Part shown: one piece after another, positions 21,180 to 29,787 of the stretch
Numbering within the stretch: position 1 is the stretch's first letter
How the letters are laid out: the number at the start of each line of letters is the position of its first letter
Source of the DNA: Pusillimonas caeni
GTDB lineage: Bacteria > Pseudomonadota > Gammaproteobacteria > Burkholderiales > Burkholderiaceae_B
Assembly: GCF_003545815.1 (NCBI RefSeq)
Contig: NZ_PDUW01000010.1
Span: 109,507-173,506 of the forward strand
Length of the DNA stretch: 64,000 nucleotides
Reading direction: 5' to 3'
Made by a program: the position numbers and the translations under genes
Notes under the pieces: generated by a model
What the model was told of the DNA's origin: nothing
Databases searched by the model: none
The model's input: the letters and a program-made list of their open reading frames with translations, nothing else

Positions 21180-22241
21180 TCAAGCTCCTTCCTGTGCCAG
21201 GGCCGATTCGCGCGCCGCATATTCGCGTTCGAGCTCGTCGTATGTCCGGCGAATGAATCGGCCCACGGCGACGCTGCTTTCGAACGTGTCGTAGCAAACT
21301 CCCAGGCCATAGTCCGGCAGGTTGATGTAGTCGACGGTCATCAGCTCGAGCGGGCTGTCGTCATGCTCGAAGTGATGGCGCAAGGTCTTTCGCACCACTT
21401 CCTTCGTGGGCTCGAGCAGATAGGCGTGCCATTCGTCATACCATTCGCCTTTTCGAGGCCGAACGAAAGGATACTGCACGCCTCGTCCCGGCTTGCCGTC
21501 GTCTCCTTTGGCCCATATGTTCTTGGGTCCGTTCGGCACGGCGGGCCGGTTCTGCTGCCACCAGACCATGTTCATGGACAGCCACTCGTCCGCCAGATTG
21601 CCTTCTTCGAACGGGTCGAGCACCACTTTGCCGGCCGCCACATCTTCGCGTATGCCGGAAATGTCCTGTTCTTCGGGATTGCCGATCTTGAATATGCAGT
21701 GGCTGTAGTCCATGACGAAATTGAAGCGCACCCCCCGGCCACGCACTTTCTCGGCAACCGCCGAGACGCGCCGGAAATCTTCCGACCACATCAGGATGTG
21801 CACTTCGAAGCCGATCTCGACCCGGTACCGCTGGCCCAGCTCATAGGCGCGCAGATACAGATCGACCACTTCCTCGTCGCTGACCACATGGCCGTCGGCA
21901 TGGTGGGTCAGCACCATCATGTTGTGATAGCGCACGCCGGTGGCGGCGCAATTGACGAGATGGCCCTTGAGCACCTTGAGCGGTTCCTCGCCGATGCGGT
22001 AGGTCCAGGCCGAGCCCCATACCGGGAAGTCGTATTTCTCGACCGCCCGTATGTAGTCGTCCACCTTGTCGCTCAGGGGCAGCCGATCGAAGAAGTCGAA
22101 CACGCCCGACTCAACGACCATGCGAAACTGGGTGTCGACCGGCAGCTCCTGCAGTGAAACAGGATTGGACGGGCTGGAATTCTGCACGCCCCGCCCGGCA
22201 CAGCCCAGCTTGACGCGCCGGTCCTTCCTTTGCATGTGCAT
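21180..22241 (-). CDS. Putative xylose isomerase-like TIM-barrel protein
   Basis: I do not recognise a named family for this 353-residue protein. The pattern is that of AP-endonuclease-2/xylose-isomerase-like TIM barrels, with acidic/histidine positions in EIGFEVHI, NFVMDYSHC and HHFEHDDSPLEL spaced like metal ligands. There is no signal peptide, so it is cytoplasmic. It starts 13 bases after the Rieske gene behind a repeated GAGGAAGAGG ribosome site, so the two are almost certainly co-expressed. It could isomerise or cleave the product of the oxygenase. Function is unproven. Confidence 0.6.
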   Translation of the reverse strand: MHMQRKDRRVKLGCAGRGVQNSSPSNPVSLQELPVDTQFRMVVESGVFDFFDRLPLSDKVDDYIRAVEKYDFPVWGSAWTYRIGEEPLKVLKGHLVNCAATGVRYHNMMVLTHHADGHVVSDEEVVDLYLRAYELGQRYRVEIGFEVHILMWSEDFRRVSAVAEKVRGRGVRFNFVMDYSHCIFKIGNPEEQDISGIREDVAAGKVVLDPFEEGNLADEWLSMNMVWWQQNRPAVPNGPKNIWAKGDDGKPGRGVQYPFVRPRKGEWYDEWHAYLLEPTKEVVRKTLRHHFEHDDSPLELMTVDYINLPDYGLGVCYDTFESSVAVGRFIRRTYDELEREYAARESALAQEGA

Positions 22242-22254
22242 GTCTTCCTCTTCC

Positions 22255-23322
22255 TCAAGCCACGGTCGCCGCGACGGCGCCGCTCTGGGTTTCTTTGATC
22301 AGCTCCATATACCAGCGCCGGTAGGCCAGCGTCACGGCATCGGCGCCGCCCACCGGCAGCTCCAGCCGGACTTCCTCGCCCACCATGGGTGCCAGCTTTG
22401 GCTGCTGGGACTCGATGACGGGCTTGTCCTGTTCGAGCACGACGCGCTCGAAATCGAGCAGGAAGTCGTCGTTCTCGGGCTCGGTGGCGAAATCGCGGGC
22501 GATCCACCAGAAGCTTCGCGTCTTGACGGCGGAAATGGGCGAGGCGGCCATCATCAGCACATAATGCTTGCCGTTCTCGAAACTGCGACGCAGGTGCACG
22601 GTGTGCGGCATGGTGACGCGATAGGAATTGGCCACGGCGATCCAGTCGTCGCCTTCGATGCCCAGCATCTTACGCTTCTGGCCCACGCTGGGCTCTTTGA
22701 TCGGAGGGCGCTCGAAACGAAGGACATGCCCCTCGCGCCACGGCTCGACCGTGTCCACTTCGGGTCTGGAGCGGCTGCCGATGCTGCCATCGTGCACAAA
22801 GGCGAAATGCGAGAAGTCAACGAAGTTCTCGAGCCGCCGCGGCGCGCTGGTTTCCCAGTCGTAGGCCGGCCCCTGCTGCAGGCGGTAGGCGGGATCGTCG
22901 AACTCGGGAAAATCGGGCACCGGGAATTTCGGCTCGGGGTCCAGACAGACCCATACGATGCCCGCGGACTCGCACACATGGAAGGCGGGGATGCGCGGCT
23001 TCATCACCGCCACCATTTCGTTGCGGGCGGGAATCCGCGTACAGTGGCCGGCCGCGTCGTAGCGCCAGCCATGATAGGGACATTCGAATTGCCCGTCGAC
23101 GATCATGCCGACCGACAGGGCCGCGCCTCGATGGGCGCAGCGGTCGGCCAGCGCCACCACGCGGCCCTCGATGCGCGCCAGCACAATATGCTGGTCCAGC
23201 AGGGTGACCTGCATGGGCTTGTCGGCCACCTCCGACGAATAAGCCACCGGATGCCAGAACCGGTGCATGGTCAGGTACAAGGGATGGCGGCTGTAGTCGC
23301 GCGCTTCGGATTCGATTTTCAC
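22255..23322 (-). CDS. Rieske non-heme iron oxygenase, VanA-like
   Basis: This protein has about 355 residues from the GTG at 23322, chosen because GGAGG lies eight bases upstream; the ATG at 23343 is an alternative with a poor site. The Rieske centre is C62-x-H64 with C81-x2-H84. The mononuclear iron site is in ENFVDFSHFAFVH. This is the single-component VanA/phthalate 4,5-dioxygenase-like group, which does demethylation or ring hydroxylation and needs a separate reductase. No reductase gene is nearby. The neighbouring purine-type permease suggests a heterocyclic or N-methyl substrate. Confidence 0.85.
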   Translation of the reverse strand: MKIESEARDYSRHPLYLTMHRFWHPVAYSSEVADKPMQVTLLDQHIVLARIEGRVVALADRCAHRGAALSVGMIVDGQFECPYHGWRYDAAGHCTRIPARNEMVAVMKPRIPAFHVCESAGIVWVCLDPEPKFPVPDFPEFDDPAYRLQQGPAYDWETSAPRRLENFVDFSHFAFVHDGSIGSRSRPEVDTVEPWREGHVLRFERPPIKEPSVGQKRKMLGIEGDDWIAVANSYRVTMPHTVHLRRSFENGKHYVLMMAASPISAVKTRSFWWIARDFATEPENDDFLLDFERVVLEQDKPVIESQQPKLAPMVGEEVRLELPVGGADAVTLAYRRWYMELIKETQSGAVAATVA

Positions 23323-23456
23323 TGCTGCGTCCTCCGTTCTCATTGCTCTTGCTGATCGCGCCGCCGCCAAGCCATGCTCCTGCAAAGCACATGCGTCCCG
23401 CTCGCGATCCGTTTTTTTATTAAATAGGAAGCCAACTCATCACACAAATTGTTAAT

Positions 23457-23474
23457 TTCGATAGACTTATAGAA
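23457..23474. promoter_or_regulatory. Candidate LysR operator
   Basis: Between the divergent Rieske and LysR genes the sequence TTCGATA-GACT-TATAGAA has matching arms (TTCnATA/TATnGAA) and lies 26 bases before the LysR start. It fits the dyad that LysR proteins bind between a divergent regulator and target operon. Confidence 0.4.
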
Positions 23475-23499
23475 AATTACGATAAATCTAGGAGGCAAT

Positions 23500-24417
23500 A
23501 TGGATCTGACCCTGCGCCAATTGCGCGCCTTCATCCTGGTGGCGCAGACCGGCCAGTTCACTCAGGCGGCCCAGCATATGCACATCACGCAATCAGCGCT
23601 CAGCACCTTGATCAAAGAGCTGGAAGCCGCCGTGGGCCTGCGGCTGTTCGACCGCCATACGCGCATGGTCCAATTGACCGAAGCGGGCATGCGCTTTCAT
23701 CAAGAGGCCGACAAGACCTTGCGAAGCCTGGACAGCGCCGTGGCAGACCTGCACGACCTGGCCTCGCTGAGGGCCGGCCGCGTGCGCGTGGTGGCGTCTA
23801 CCGTCATTTCGTCGGGCCTGCTGGCCAGGGCGTTCAAAGAGTTCAAGGAACTGCATCCCAATATGCAGTTCGTCCTGCATGACGTGGCCGAGGAAGACAT
23901 CATGCGCATGGTATTGTCGGGCAGCGTGGATTTCGGCATCGGCACGTCGAACGAGCTGGAGCATGGCCTGGACGAAGAGCATTTGTTCGACGACCGCTTC
24001 ATTGCCTTGTTCGATCAGAACCATCCCTTGGCACAGCGCCGGCGCATCGCCTGGTCTGAACTGCAGGGGCTGCCCTTCATCGCCCTGGCGTCCAAAAGCC
24101 CGATCCGCAAGCTCATCGACAACGCGGTGCAAAGAGCCGGCCTGCGGCTCAATATCGTCAACGAGGTTTCATTCGCCACCACCGTGCTCAGCCTGGTCGG
24201 CGCGGGAATCGGCGTCAGCGTGCTGCCCATGAACAATCATCCCTCGCTGCCGGCCTTCCAGGTGCACGGCAGCCGGCTGGTCGATCCGGTCATTACACGC
24301 AAGATATCCATCTTCAAGCCCGGCCATCGGGCGTTGTCGCCGGCGGCACAAGCCTTTGCGCGCTTTCTGCACGACTATGTAAAGCGAAGGGACTGGGCGC
24401 CCGCGCCCGTGCTCTAG
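23500..24417 (+). CDS. LysR-family regulator of the Rieske/permease operon
   Basis: This 305-residue protein has an N-terminal winged helix (MDLTLRQLRAFILVAQTGQF; QSALSTLIKELE) and a C-terminal effector-binding domain. It is divergent from the Rieske-TIM-permease operon with 177 bases between start codons, the usual arrangement for a pathway-specific activator. A strong AGGAGG precedes the ATG. The effector is presumably the pathway substrate or an intermediate. Confidence 0.9.
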   Translation: MDLTLRQLRAFILVAQTGQFTQAAQHMHITQSALSTLIKELEAAVGLRLFDRHTRMVQLTEAGMRFHQEADKTLRSLDSAVADLHDLASLRAGRVRVVASTVISSGLLARAFKEFKELHPNMQFVLHDVAEEDIMRMVLSGSVDFGIGTSNELEHGLDEEHLFDDRFIALFDQNHPLAQRRRIAWSELQGLPFIALASKSPIRKLIDNAVQRAGLRLNIVNEVSFATTVLSLVGAGIGVSVLPMNNHPSLPAFQVHGSRLVDPVITRKISIFKPGHRALSPAAQAFARFLHDYVKRRDWAPAPVL

Positions 24418-24487
24418 GGCTGTTGACGCTAAAGGGGCAGCCGCACCGGCCGGTGTCGCAGGCGGGCGCTGCGGGCTGGCCTGCGCC

Positions 24488-24748
24488 CTATTCCTGCGGC
24501 GGCGCACCGAGGCTGGCCGAAGTCTCCAGGGCCTGCACCTTTGCTTCCAGCACCGCGATCCGGGCCAGGGCCCGTTCCAGCAGCTCGGACTGGGTATCGA
24601 ACTCTTCGCGCGTGATCAGGTCCAGCCGCGAGAAAGTCTGCGCCATCATCGCCTTGACGTTGCGCTCGATGTCGGCCGCGGGGCTTTTTGCGATCAGCTC
24701 GGAGATGTTTTTTTGGAATTCTTCAAAAAAATCGCTGCGGTTGGCCAT
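24488..24748 (-). CDS. ubiK: UbiK-like ubiquinone biosynthesis accessory factor (BMFP domain)
   Basis: This 86-residue protein of the BMFP/YqiC family has a helical N-terminus (FFEEFQKNISELIAKSP) and a C-terminal coiled coil (ELLERALARIAVLEAKVQAL). UbiK trimers help the ubiquinone-synthesis complex in aerobic growth. In related genomes ubiK and comM are often neighbours; here the permease/Rieske cassette lies between them. GGAG lies six bases before the start. Confidence 0.88.
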   Translation of the reverse strand: MANRSDFFEEFQKNISELIAKSPAADIERNVKAMMAQTFSRLDLITREEFDTQSELLERALARIAVLEAKVQALETSASLGAPPQE

Positions 24749-24814
24749 GATGCGCTCCAGGAAAAATAATCGGATTCGAAACTACCCCTAGTTTAATTAA
24801 ATTCGGACGGCCCA

Positions 24815-24858
24815 GAATAAAAACAGGCGGGCCGCTGAAGGCGGCCCGCCTGTTTCTT
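24815..24858 (-). terminator. Intrinsic terminator of the lipoprotein gene
   Basis: A perfect 15-pair stem (24821-24835 with 24841-24855, loop of five) is followed on the minus strand by TTTTTATT. It lies 20 bases after the lipoprotein stop. The stem is nearly symmetrical but the U-tract is clear only for minus-strand transcription. Confidence 0.85.
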
Positions 24859-24874
24859 CATGCGCCTGAACGGC

Positions 24875-25282
24875 TTAGTTGGACGATCCGTTGCCAACCT
24901 TGTCCTGGATGGCGGCATCGGCCTTGGCGGCGCCGTCCGCAACGGCCTGGCGGGCGCGTTCGGCCGCATCCGCGGCGTCGGCCTTCAGTTCGCTGCCCTT
25001 GGCGGCAAGGGTAGTGCCCGCGGAGCTCAACGAATTATCGGCGCCGTCGGTAGAACCGGTGTCGTTCATCGAGTTGCTGGGGGCGGGAGTGGCGGGAGCC
25101 GGCGTGGCCGGGGTGCCGGTATCCGGTTGCGCATCAGGCGTCATCGGATCGGCGGGCGCGGCGGCCGGCGGGGTGCCGGTATCGGCCGGCGGTGCGTTGT
25201 CGTCCTCGTTCGAGCATGCAGCCAGCAAGCTGACGGAAGCGGCCATGGCCAGAACAGCAACGTAGGTACGGGTTTTCTTCAT
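24875..25282 (-). CDS. Small alanine/proline-rich lipoprotein
   Basis: This 135-residue protein has a lipoprotein signal peptide (MKKTRTYVAVLAMAASVSL) with lipobox LLAAC, so it should be acylated and membrane-anchored. A low-complexity region rich in P, A, T and D follows (about 30-75), then an alanine-rich helix (LKADAADAAERARQAVADGA). I know no function. The ATG at 25282 is preferred over an upstream start because GAGGAAAT lies before it. It ends at a strong terminator and so is a single-gene unit. Confidence 0.75.
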   Translation of the reverse strand: MKKTRTYVAVLAMAASVSLLAACSNEDDNAPPADTGTPPAAAPADPMTPDAQPDTGTPATPAPATPAPSNSMNDTGSTDGADNSLSSAGTTLAAKGSELKADAADAAERARQAVADGAAKADAAIQDKVGNGSSN

Positions 25283-25357
25283 GGATTTCCTCACTTTGTC
25301 CAGAGTCGCGGTTTTGATTGACACTGATCCCGGTGCGACTAGCGGTTCAGTAGCGAG

Positions 25358-25383
25358 CTTGTAACAACTGGCTTGGTTACAAG
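25358..25383. promoter_or_regulatory. Dyad CTTGTAAC-N10-GTTACAAG upstream of lipoprotein gene
   Basis: A perfect eight-base inverted repeat with a ten-base spacer is centred about 88 bases upstream of the lipoprotein start. The geometry is that of a dimeric regulator site. No regulator is assigned. Confidence 0.45.
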
Positions 25384-25598
25384 TCTATCCACCGATTCGG
25401 GAAACCACCTAAAGCTAGTGTAAATCGTGATTACAGCGGTCGCTGGCGAAACAGCCTCTCATTTGCGCCTCGAACCGCGCCGACACAGCATCCGCGGCCG
25501 CCGCCGGTCCTTTCGTCGGCATACATCAGGACACAAAACCCGCACGCCATCCACCTCTTGTTACACCGCTTGGGCCCCTTCGCGACAATCACGCAAAT

Positions 25599-25635
25599 TG
25601 CACCGCCATGGTCCTCGACGCACCACAACGGGGCA
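25599..25635 (+). promoter_or_regulatory. Tandem NtrC-like binding sites upstream of glnK
   Basis: Two copies resemble TGCACC-N5-GGTGCA. They are TGCACC-N5-GGTCCT (25599-25615) and CGCACC-N5-GGGGCA (25619-25635), with centres 20 bases apart, close to two helical turns. They lie about 180 bases upstream of the -24 element, a normal enhancer distance. NtrC sites are expected for glnK-amtB. Confidence 0.55.
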
Positions 25636-25797
25636 GCGGAAACGCCCGGACGCGACATTCATGATGTCTGGGGTCCTACAGCCGCCATGCGGCCGGAAAC
25701 CCTGGACCATGTCCCGGGCGGCTGCCCGCGCGCCCCGCGACCGCGACATCCAGTATTTGCACCGGGTTCGACGCAGGCCTGCCTCGGCTGAAAAAAC

Positions 25798-25813
25798 TGG
25801 CATGGATGTTGCG
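25798..25813 (+). promoter_or_regulatory. Sigma54 (-24/-12) promoter of glnK-amtB
   Basis: TGGCATG-N4-TTGCG matches the sigma54 consensus, with the invariant GG (25799-25800) and GC (25811-25812) 12 bases apart. The predicted transcription start is near 25824, leaving a short leader to the glnK ATG at 25852. Confidence 0.8.
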
Positions 25814-25836
25814 TTCAGCCAAGAGCCACCCTTTGA

Positions 25837-26190
<354 letters not shown>

Positions 26191-26201
26191 GAGTTCACAA
26201 C

Positions 26202-27428
26202 ATGGATAAAGCGGATTTTGTTTGGGTGAGCGTTTCCACCGCTCTGGTGCTTTTGATGGTCGTGCCCGGCCTGGCTCTGTTCTATGGCGGCCTGGTGCGC
26301 GCCAAGAATGTGCTGTCGGTGCTGGCTCAAGTGCTGAGCGTGTTCTGCCTGGCGATCATCCTGTGGTTCGTCTACGGCTATTCACTGGCCTTTACCGAAG
26401 GCGGCGCGCTGATCGGCGGCTTCTCGCGCGTGCTGTTCAGCGGCATGGCCGACCTGAGCACCATGAATTTCGAGCTGGCGGGCAGCATCCCGGAACTGGC
26501 TTTCGCCGCTTTCCAGGCCACGTTCGCCGGCATCACCTGCGCCCTCATCGTGGGCGGCTTTGCCGAGCGCGCTCGCTTCGGCGCGGTGCTGCTGTTCACG
26601 GCGCTTTGGCTCACCTTCGCCTACCTGCCCATCGCCCACATGGTGTGGGCCCCCGGGGGCTGGCTGTTCGAGCGCGGGGCTCTGGACTTCGCCGGCGGCA
26701 CCGTGGTCCACATCAATGCCGGCGTCGCCGGCCTGGTCGGCGCCTACTATGTCGGCAAGCGCCTCGGCTACGGGCAGGAAGCCATGCCGCCGCACAACCT
26801 GCCCCTGACCATGGTCGGCGCTTCATTGCTGTGGATGGGCTGGTTCGGCTTCAATGCCGGTTCGGCCCTGGGCGCGAACGAAACCGCCGCCCTCGCCTTC
26901 TTCAACACGCTGCTGGCGACCGCCGCCGCGGTACTGGCCTGGACCGTCGTGGAGTGGCTGGACAAGGGCAAGCCCTCTTTGCTGGGCGGGGTGTCCGGCG
27001 CCGTGGCCGGCCTGGTGGGCATCACGCCCGCTGCGGGCCTGGTGGGACCGGGCGGCGCGCTGATCATCGGCGTGGTCACCGGCGCGGCCTGCGTGTGGGG
27101 CGTCAACGGCCTCAAGCGCCTGCTGCGCGCGGACGACGCGCTGGACGTGTTCGGCATCCACGGGGTGGGCGGCATCGTGGGCGCAATGCTGACGGGTCTG
27201 TTCAACGCCCAGGCGCTGGGCGGCCCCGGCCTGGCCTCGATGAGCGAGGTGCCTCATCAGCTGTGGATACAGCTGGAAGGCATCCTGATCACCGTCGTAT
27301 GGTGCGGAATCGTGTCGTGGCTGGCCTATCTGATCGCGGACAAGCTTTGCGGCCTGCGCGTCAACATTGACGCGGAACGCCAGGGGCTGGACGTTCACGA
27401 ACACGGGGAGACGGCTTATCAGCGTTGA
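26202..27428 (+). CDS. amtB: Ammonium transporter AmtB
   Basis: This 408-residue protein has about 11 membrane helices and no cleavable signal peptide. The twin pore histidines are H170 (VVHINAG) and H320 (FGIHGVGG). It forms trimers in the inner membrane that move ammonium and is gated by GlnK. It is co-transcribed with glnK, and a terminator follows at 27452-27485. Confidence 0.95.
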   Translation: MDKADFVWVSVSTALVLLMVVPGLALFYGGLVRAKNVLSVLAQVLSVFCLAIILWFVYGYSLAFTEGGALIGGFSRVLFSGMADLSTMNFELAGSIPELAFAAFQATFAGITCALIVGGFAERARFGAVLLFTALWLTFAYLPIAHMVWAPGGWLFERGALDFAGGTVVHINAGVAGLVGAYYVGKRLGYGQEAMPPHNLPLTMVGASLLWMGWFGFNAGSALGANETAALAFFNTLLATAAAVLAWTVVEWLDKGKPSLLGGVSGAVAGLVGITPAAGLVGPGGALIIGVVTGAACVWGVNGLKRLLRADDALDVFGIHGVGGIVGAMLTGLFNAQALGGPGLASMSEVPHQLWIQLEGILITVVWCGIVSWLAYLIADKLCGLRVNIDAERQGLDVHEHGETAYQR

Positions 27429-27451
27429 TGCTGTCGTTATAAGGTAATACG

Positions 27452-27490
27452 CCCCAAAGGCCGGATTGGCGTCCGGCTTTTGGGGTTTGG
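27452..27490 (+). terminator. Terminator after amtB
   Basis: The arms 27452-27465 (CCCCAAAGGCCGGA) and 27472-27485 (TCCGGCTTTTGGGG) form a long stem with a small mismatch and a six-base loop. They are followed by a T-rich stretch (TTTGGTTTTTG). Confidence 0.75.
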
Positions 27491-27505
27491 TTTTTGAGGA
27501 CGGAT

Positions 27506-27670
27506 CGTGTTTGAGTTCTTAACGTAGGCCTTGGTTTCTTGTCGGTTCGTGTTTGGGTTCTTGAGCGCTGCCGAAGGCGCAACTGTTTTAGGCCGGGCGG
27601 TCGGGCGGTCCGAGGCAGCGCCCTCCAACGCCCAGCCCAGATTCGCCCACCCCCAGCGGCGCTCAAGAAC
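27506..27670. repeat. Direct and inverted repeats between amtB and ptsI
   Basis: CGTGTTTGAGTTCTTAA (27506-27522) recurs as CGTGTTTGGGTTCTTGA (27548-27564) 42 bases later. The second copy runs into GTTCTTGAGCGC (27557-27568), whose exact inverse GCGCTCAAGAAC occurs at 27659-27670. The region has no gene and lies between convergent operons. Confidence 0.6.
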
Positions 27671-27679
27671 ACAGAACTA

Positions 27680-29434
27680 TCAGCCCTCGAGCGACGCCAG
27701 ATCGATGCGCTCGGCGCGGTTCAGCGCCGACGCCACCTTGACCCGCAGGGCGTTGGAATGGGCCAGGCGGATCTCTTTCTTCACGTCGAGCAACTGCTGC
27801 GGGTGCATCGAGAACTCTTTCAGGCCCAGTCCCAGCAGCATGCGCGTCATGCTGGAGTCGCCCGCCATCTCCCCGCACACCGCCACCGGCTTGCCGCCGC
27901 GGTCGGCGGCGTTGATGGTGTGGGCGATCAGGCGCAGCACCGCCGGATGCATGGGGTCGTACAAGTCGGCCACGTCGCTGTCCCCCCGGTCGATGGCCAG
28001 GGTGTATTGAATGAGATCGTTGGTGCCGATGGAGAGGAAATCCAGCGCCTCGACGAAAGGCTCGATGGCGATGGCGATCGCCGGGATCTCCACCATCGCG
28101 CCCAGCGCCACGTTCTTGTCATGGGGCACATGGCGGGCGTCGAGTTCGCGCCCCGCCGCGATGATGGCCTGCTTGACCGCACGCACCTCGTGCATGTGGG
28201 AGATCATCGGTATGAGTATGCGCACCGGCCCATGGACGGCCGCCCTGAGCAGCGCGCGCAGCTGGGCCGCGAATATCTCCGGATTGGCCAGGCAATACCG
28301 TATGGCGCGCAGGCCCAGCGCCGGGTTGGTGGCCACGGCGATCTCGCCGTCCAGCGTCTTGTCGGCGCCGATGTCCAGCGTGCGTATGGTGACCGGCCTG
28401 CCCTGCATGGTGCGCACCACCGAGGCGTACGCCTGGTATTGCTCTTCTTCGGTCGGCAGCGTGCTGCGTCCCATGAAAAGAAACTCGCTGCGGAACAGGC
28501 CGATGCCGTCGGCGCCCGCCCGCATGGCTTCCTCCGCCTCTTCGGGCAGCTCGATGTTGGCCTCGAGCTTGACCGCCACGCCGTCCAGCGTCAGCGCCTC
28601 GGCATCGCGCAGCAGGGTCAGCTCGGCGCGCGCATCGGCATAGGCGCTTTGCCGGCGTATGTATTCGTGCAGCACGAAGTCGGGCGGGTTCACGATGACG
28701 GCGCCGGTCATGCCGTCGACGACCAGCACGTCGCCGTCGCGCACCAGGGCGCGTATATTGCCGATGCCCACCACGGCCGGAACGTTCATGCTGCGGGCAA
28801 CGATGGCCGTGTGCGAGGTAGGGCCGCCCAGATCGGTCAGAAAGGCGCCGAAGCGAGCGCCTCGCAGGCGCAGCATGTCGGCCGGGGAAATGTCGCGCGC
28901 CACCACGATCAGGGGTTCGCCGTCCTGGCCGGCGTCGAGCTGCGGCAGGAGCGCCGTGCTGCCCGACAGCACGCGCAGGACGCGCTCGATGACCTGGCGG
29001 ATGTCCGCGGCGCGCTCGCGCAGGTATTCGTCTTCCATCGCGGCGAACTGCTCGGCCAGGAGCTGGCCCTGCGTGGTCAGCGCCCACTCGGCGTTGTACT
29101 GCCGCTCGGCGATGAGATCGCAGGTCTGCTGGGCCAGCATCGGGTCGTCCAGCAAGAGGCTGTGCACGGTCAGAAGCGCCGCCATCTCGCGGGGCGCGTC
29201 GGCCGGCAGATTGCGCACCATGTTCTGCAGGTCGTCGCGCGCCGCGCCCAGGGCCTCGATCAGGCGCCGGCATTCGCCCGGCACGTCGTCCGGCTGTATG
29301 CGGTAGTGGGCCACCTCGAGTGCGGCCGCTCCCATCACCGCCGCCCGCCCGATCGCGTAGCCCTTGACCACGCCCTGCCCGCGCATGCAGAGGGTGGCGT
29401 TCAGGGCAGCGGGCGCATATTCGGCAGCGGTCAT
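27680..29434 (-). CDS. ptsI: PTS enzyme I
   Basis: This 584-residue enzyme I passes phosphate from PEP to HPr. It has the N-terminal HPr-binding domain, the phosphohistidine H208 (GGPTSHTAIVARS), and the C-terminal PEP-binding barrel with the VCGEMAGD cysteine. The start is the ATG at 29434, 20 bases after the HPr stop; the frame continues upstream only as ptsH shadow. No sugar-specific IIB/IIC genes are present, so the phosphorelay is probably regulatory. Confidence 0.95.
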   Translation of the reverse strand: MTAAEYAPAALNATLCMRGQGVVKGYAIGRAAVMGAAALEVAHYRIQPDDVPGECRRLIEALGAARDDLQNMVRNLPADAPREMAALLTVHSLLLDDPMLAQQTCDLIAERQYNAEWALTTQGQLLAEQFAAMEDEYLRERAADIRQVIERVLRVLSGSTALLPQLDAGQDGEPLIVVARDISPADMLRLRGARFGAFLTDLGGPTSHTAIVARSMNVPAVVGIGNIRALVRDGDVLVVDGMTGAVIVNPPDFVLHEYIRRQSAYADARAELTLLRDAEALTLDGVAVKLEANIELPEEAEEAMRAGADGIGLFRSEFLFMGRSTLPTEEEQYQAYASVVRTMQGRPVTIRTLDIGADKTLDGEIAVATNPALGLRAIRYCLANPEIFAAQLRALLRAAVHGPVRILIPMISHMHEVRAVKQAIIAAGRELDARHVPHDKNVALGAMVEIPAIAIAIEPFVEALDFLSIGTNDLIQYTLAIDRGDSDVADLYDPMHPAVLRLIAHTINAADRGGKPVAVCGEMAGDSSMTRMLLGLGLKEFSMHPQQLLDVKKEIRLAHSNALRVKVASALNRAERIDLASLEG

Positions 29435-29454
29435 GAGGCGATCCTGGAGGGCGG

Positions 29455-29727
29455 CTATTCGTGCTCGCCGAACTTGTTGGCGAACAAGGCCTGTATCTCG
29501 GCCAGGGCCCGGTCCGCATCGGGCCCCTCCGCATCGACGGTTACCGTCACGCCCAGCCCGGCCGCCAGCATCATGACGCCCATGATGCTCTTGGCGTTGA
29601 CCCGCTTGTCCTTGCGCGCGATGAAGATCTCGCAATTGGCGAAGCTGGAGGCCAGTTGGGTGAGTTTCGCCGCCGCGCGCGCGTGCAGCCCCAATTTATT
29701 GCTGATGACGATATCGACTGCCGGCAT
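29455..29727 (-). CDS. ptsH: HPr phosphocarrier
   Basis: This 90-residue HPr has the phosphohistidine H15 (GLHARAAAK) and the regulatory serine S47 in AKSIMGVM. It accepts phosphate from enzyme I and passes it to the EIIA encoded just upstream. It lies 60 bases after the EIIA gene and 20 before ptsI. Confidence 0.95.
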   Translation of the reverse strand: MPAVDIVISNKLGLHARAAAKLTQLASSFANCEIFIARKDKRVNAKSIMGVMMLAAGLGVTVTVDAEGPDADRALAEIQALFANKFGEHE

Positions 29728-29787
29728 GTTTGTTCTACTTGAAGTGTTCGTATGATGGACTGGCGTTGAACGAAAGCAAGCCAGGAC

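Noticed and set aside
24444..24455. CACCGGCCGGTG palindrome between LysR and ubiK
   Set aside because: It is short, GC-rich and without a U-tract, so chance is likely in this base composition.
27539..29755. 738-residue plus-strand open frame
   Set aside because: It is antisense to ptsI and ptsH, which have clear motifs. The frame is rich in H, Q, R and A, as is typical of shadows.
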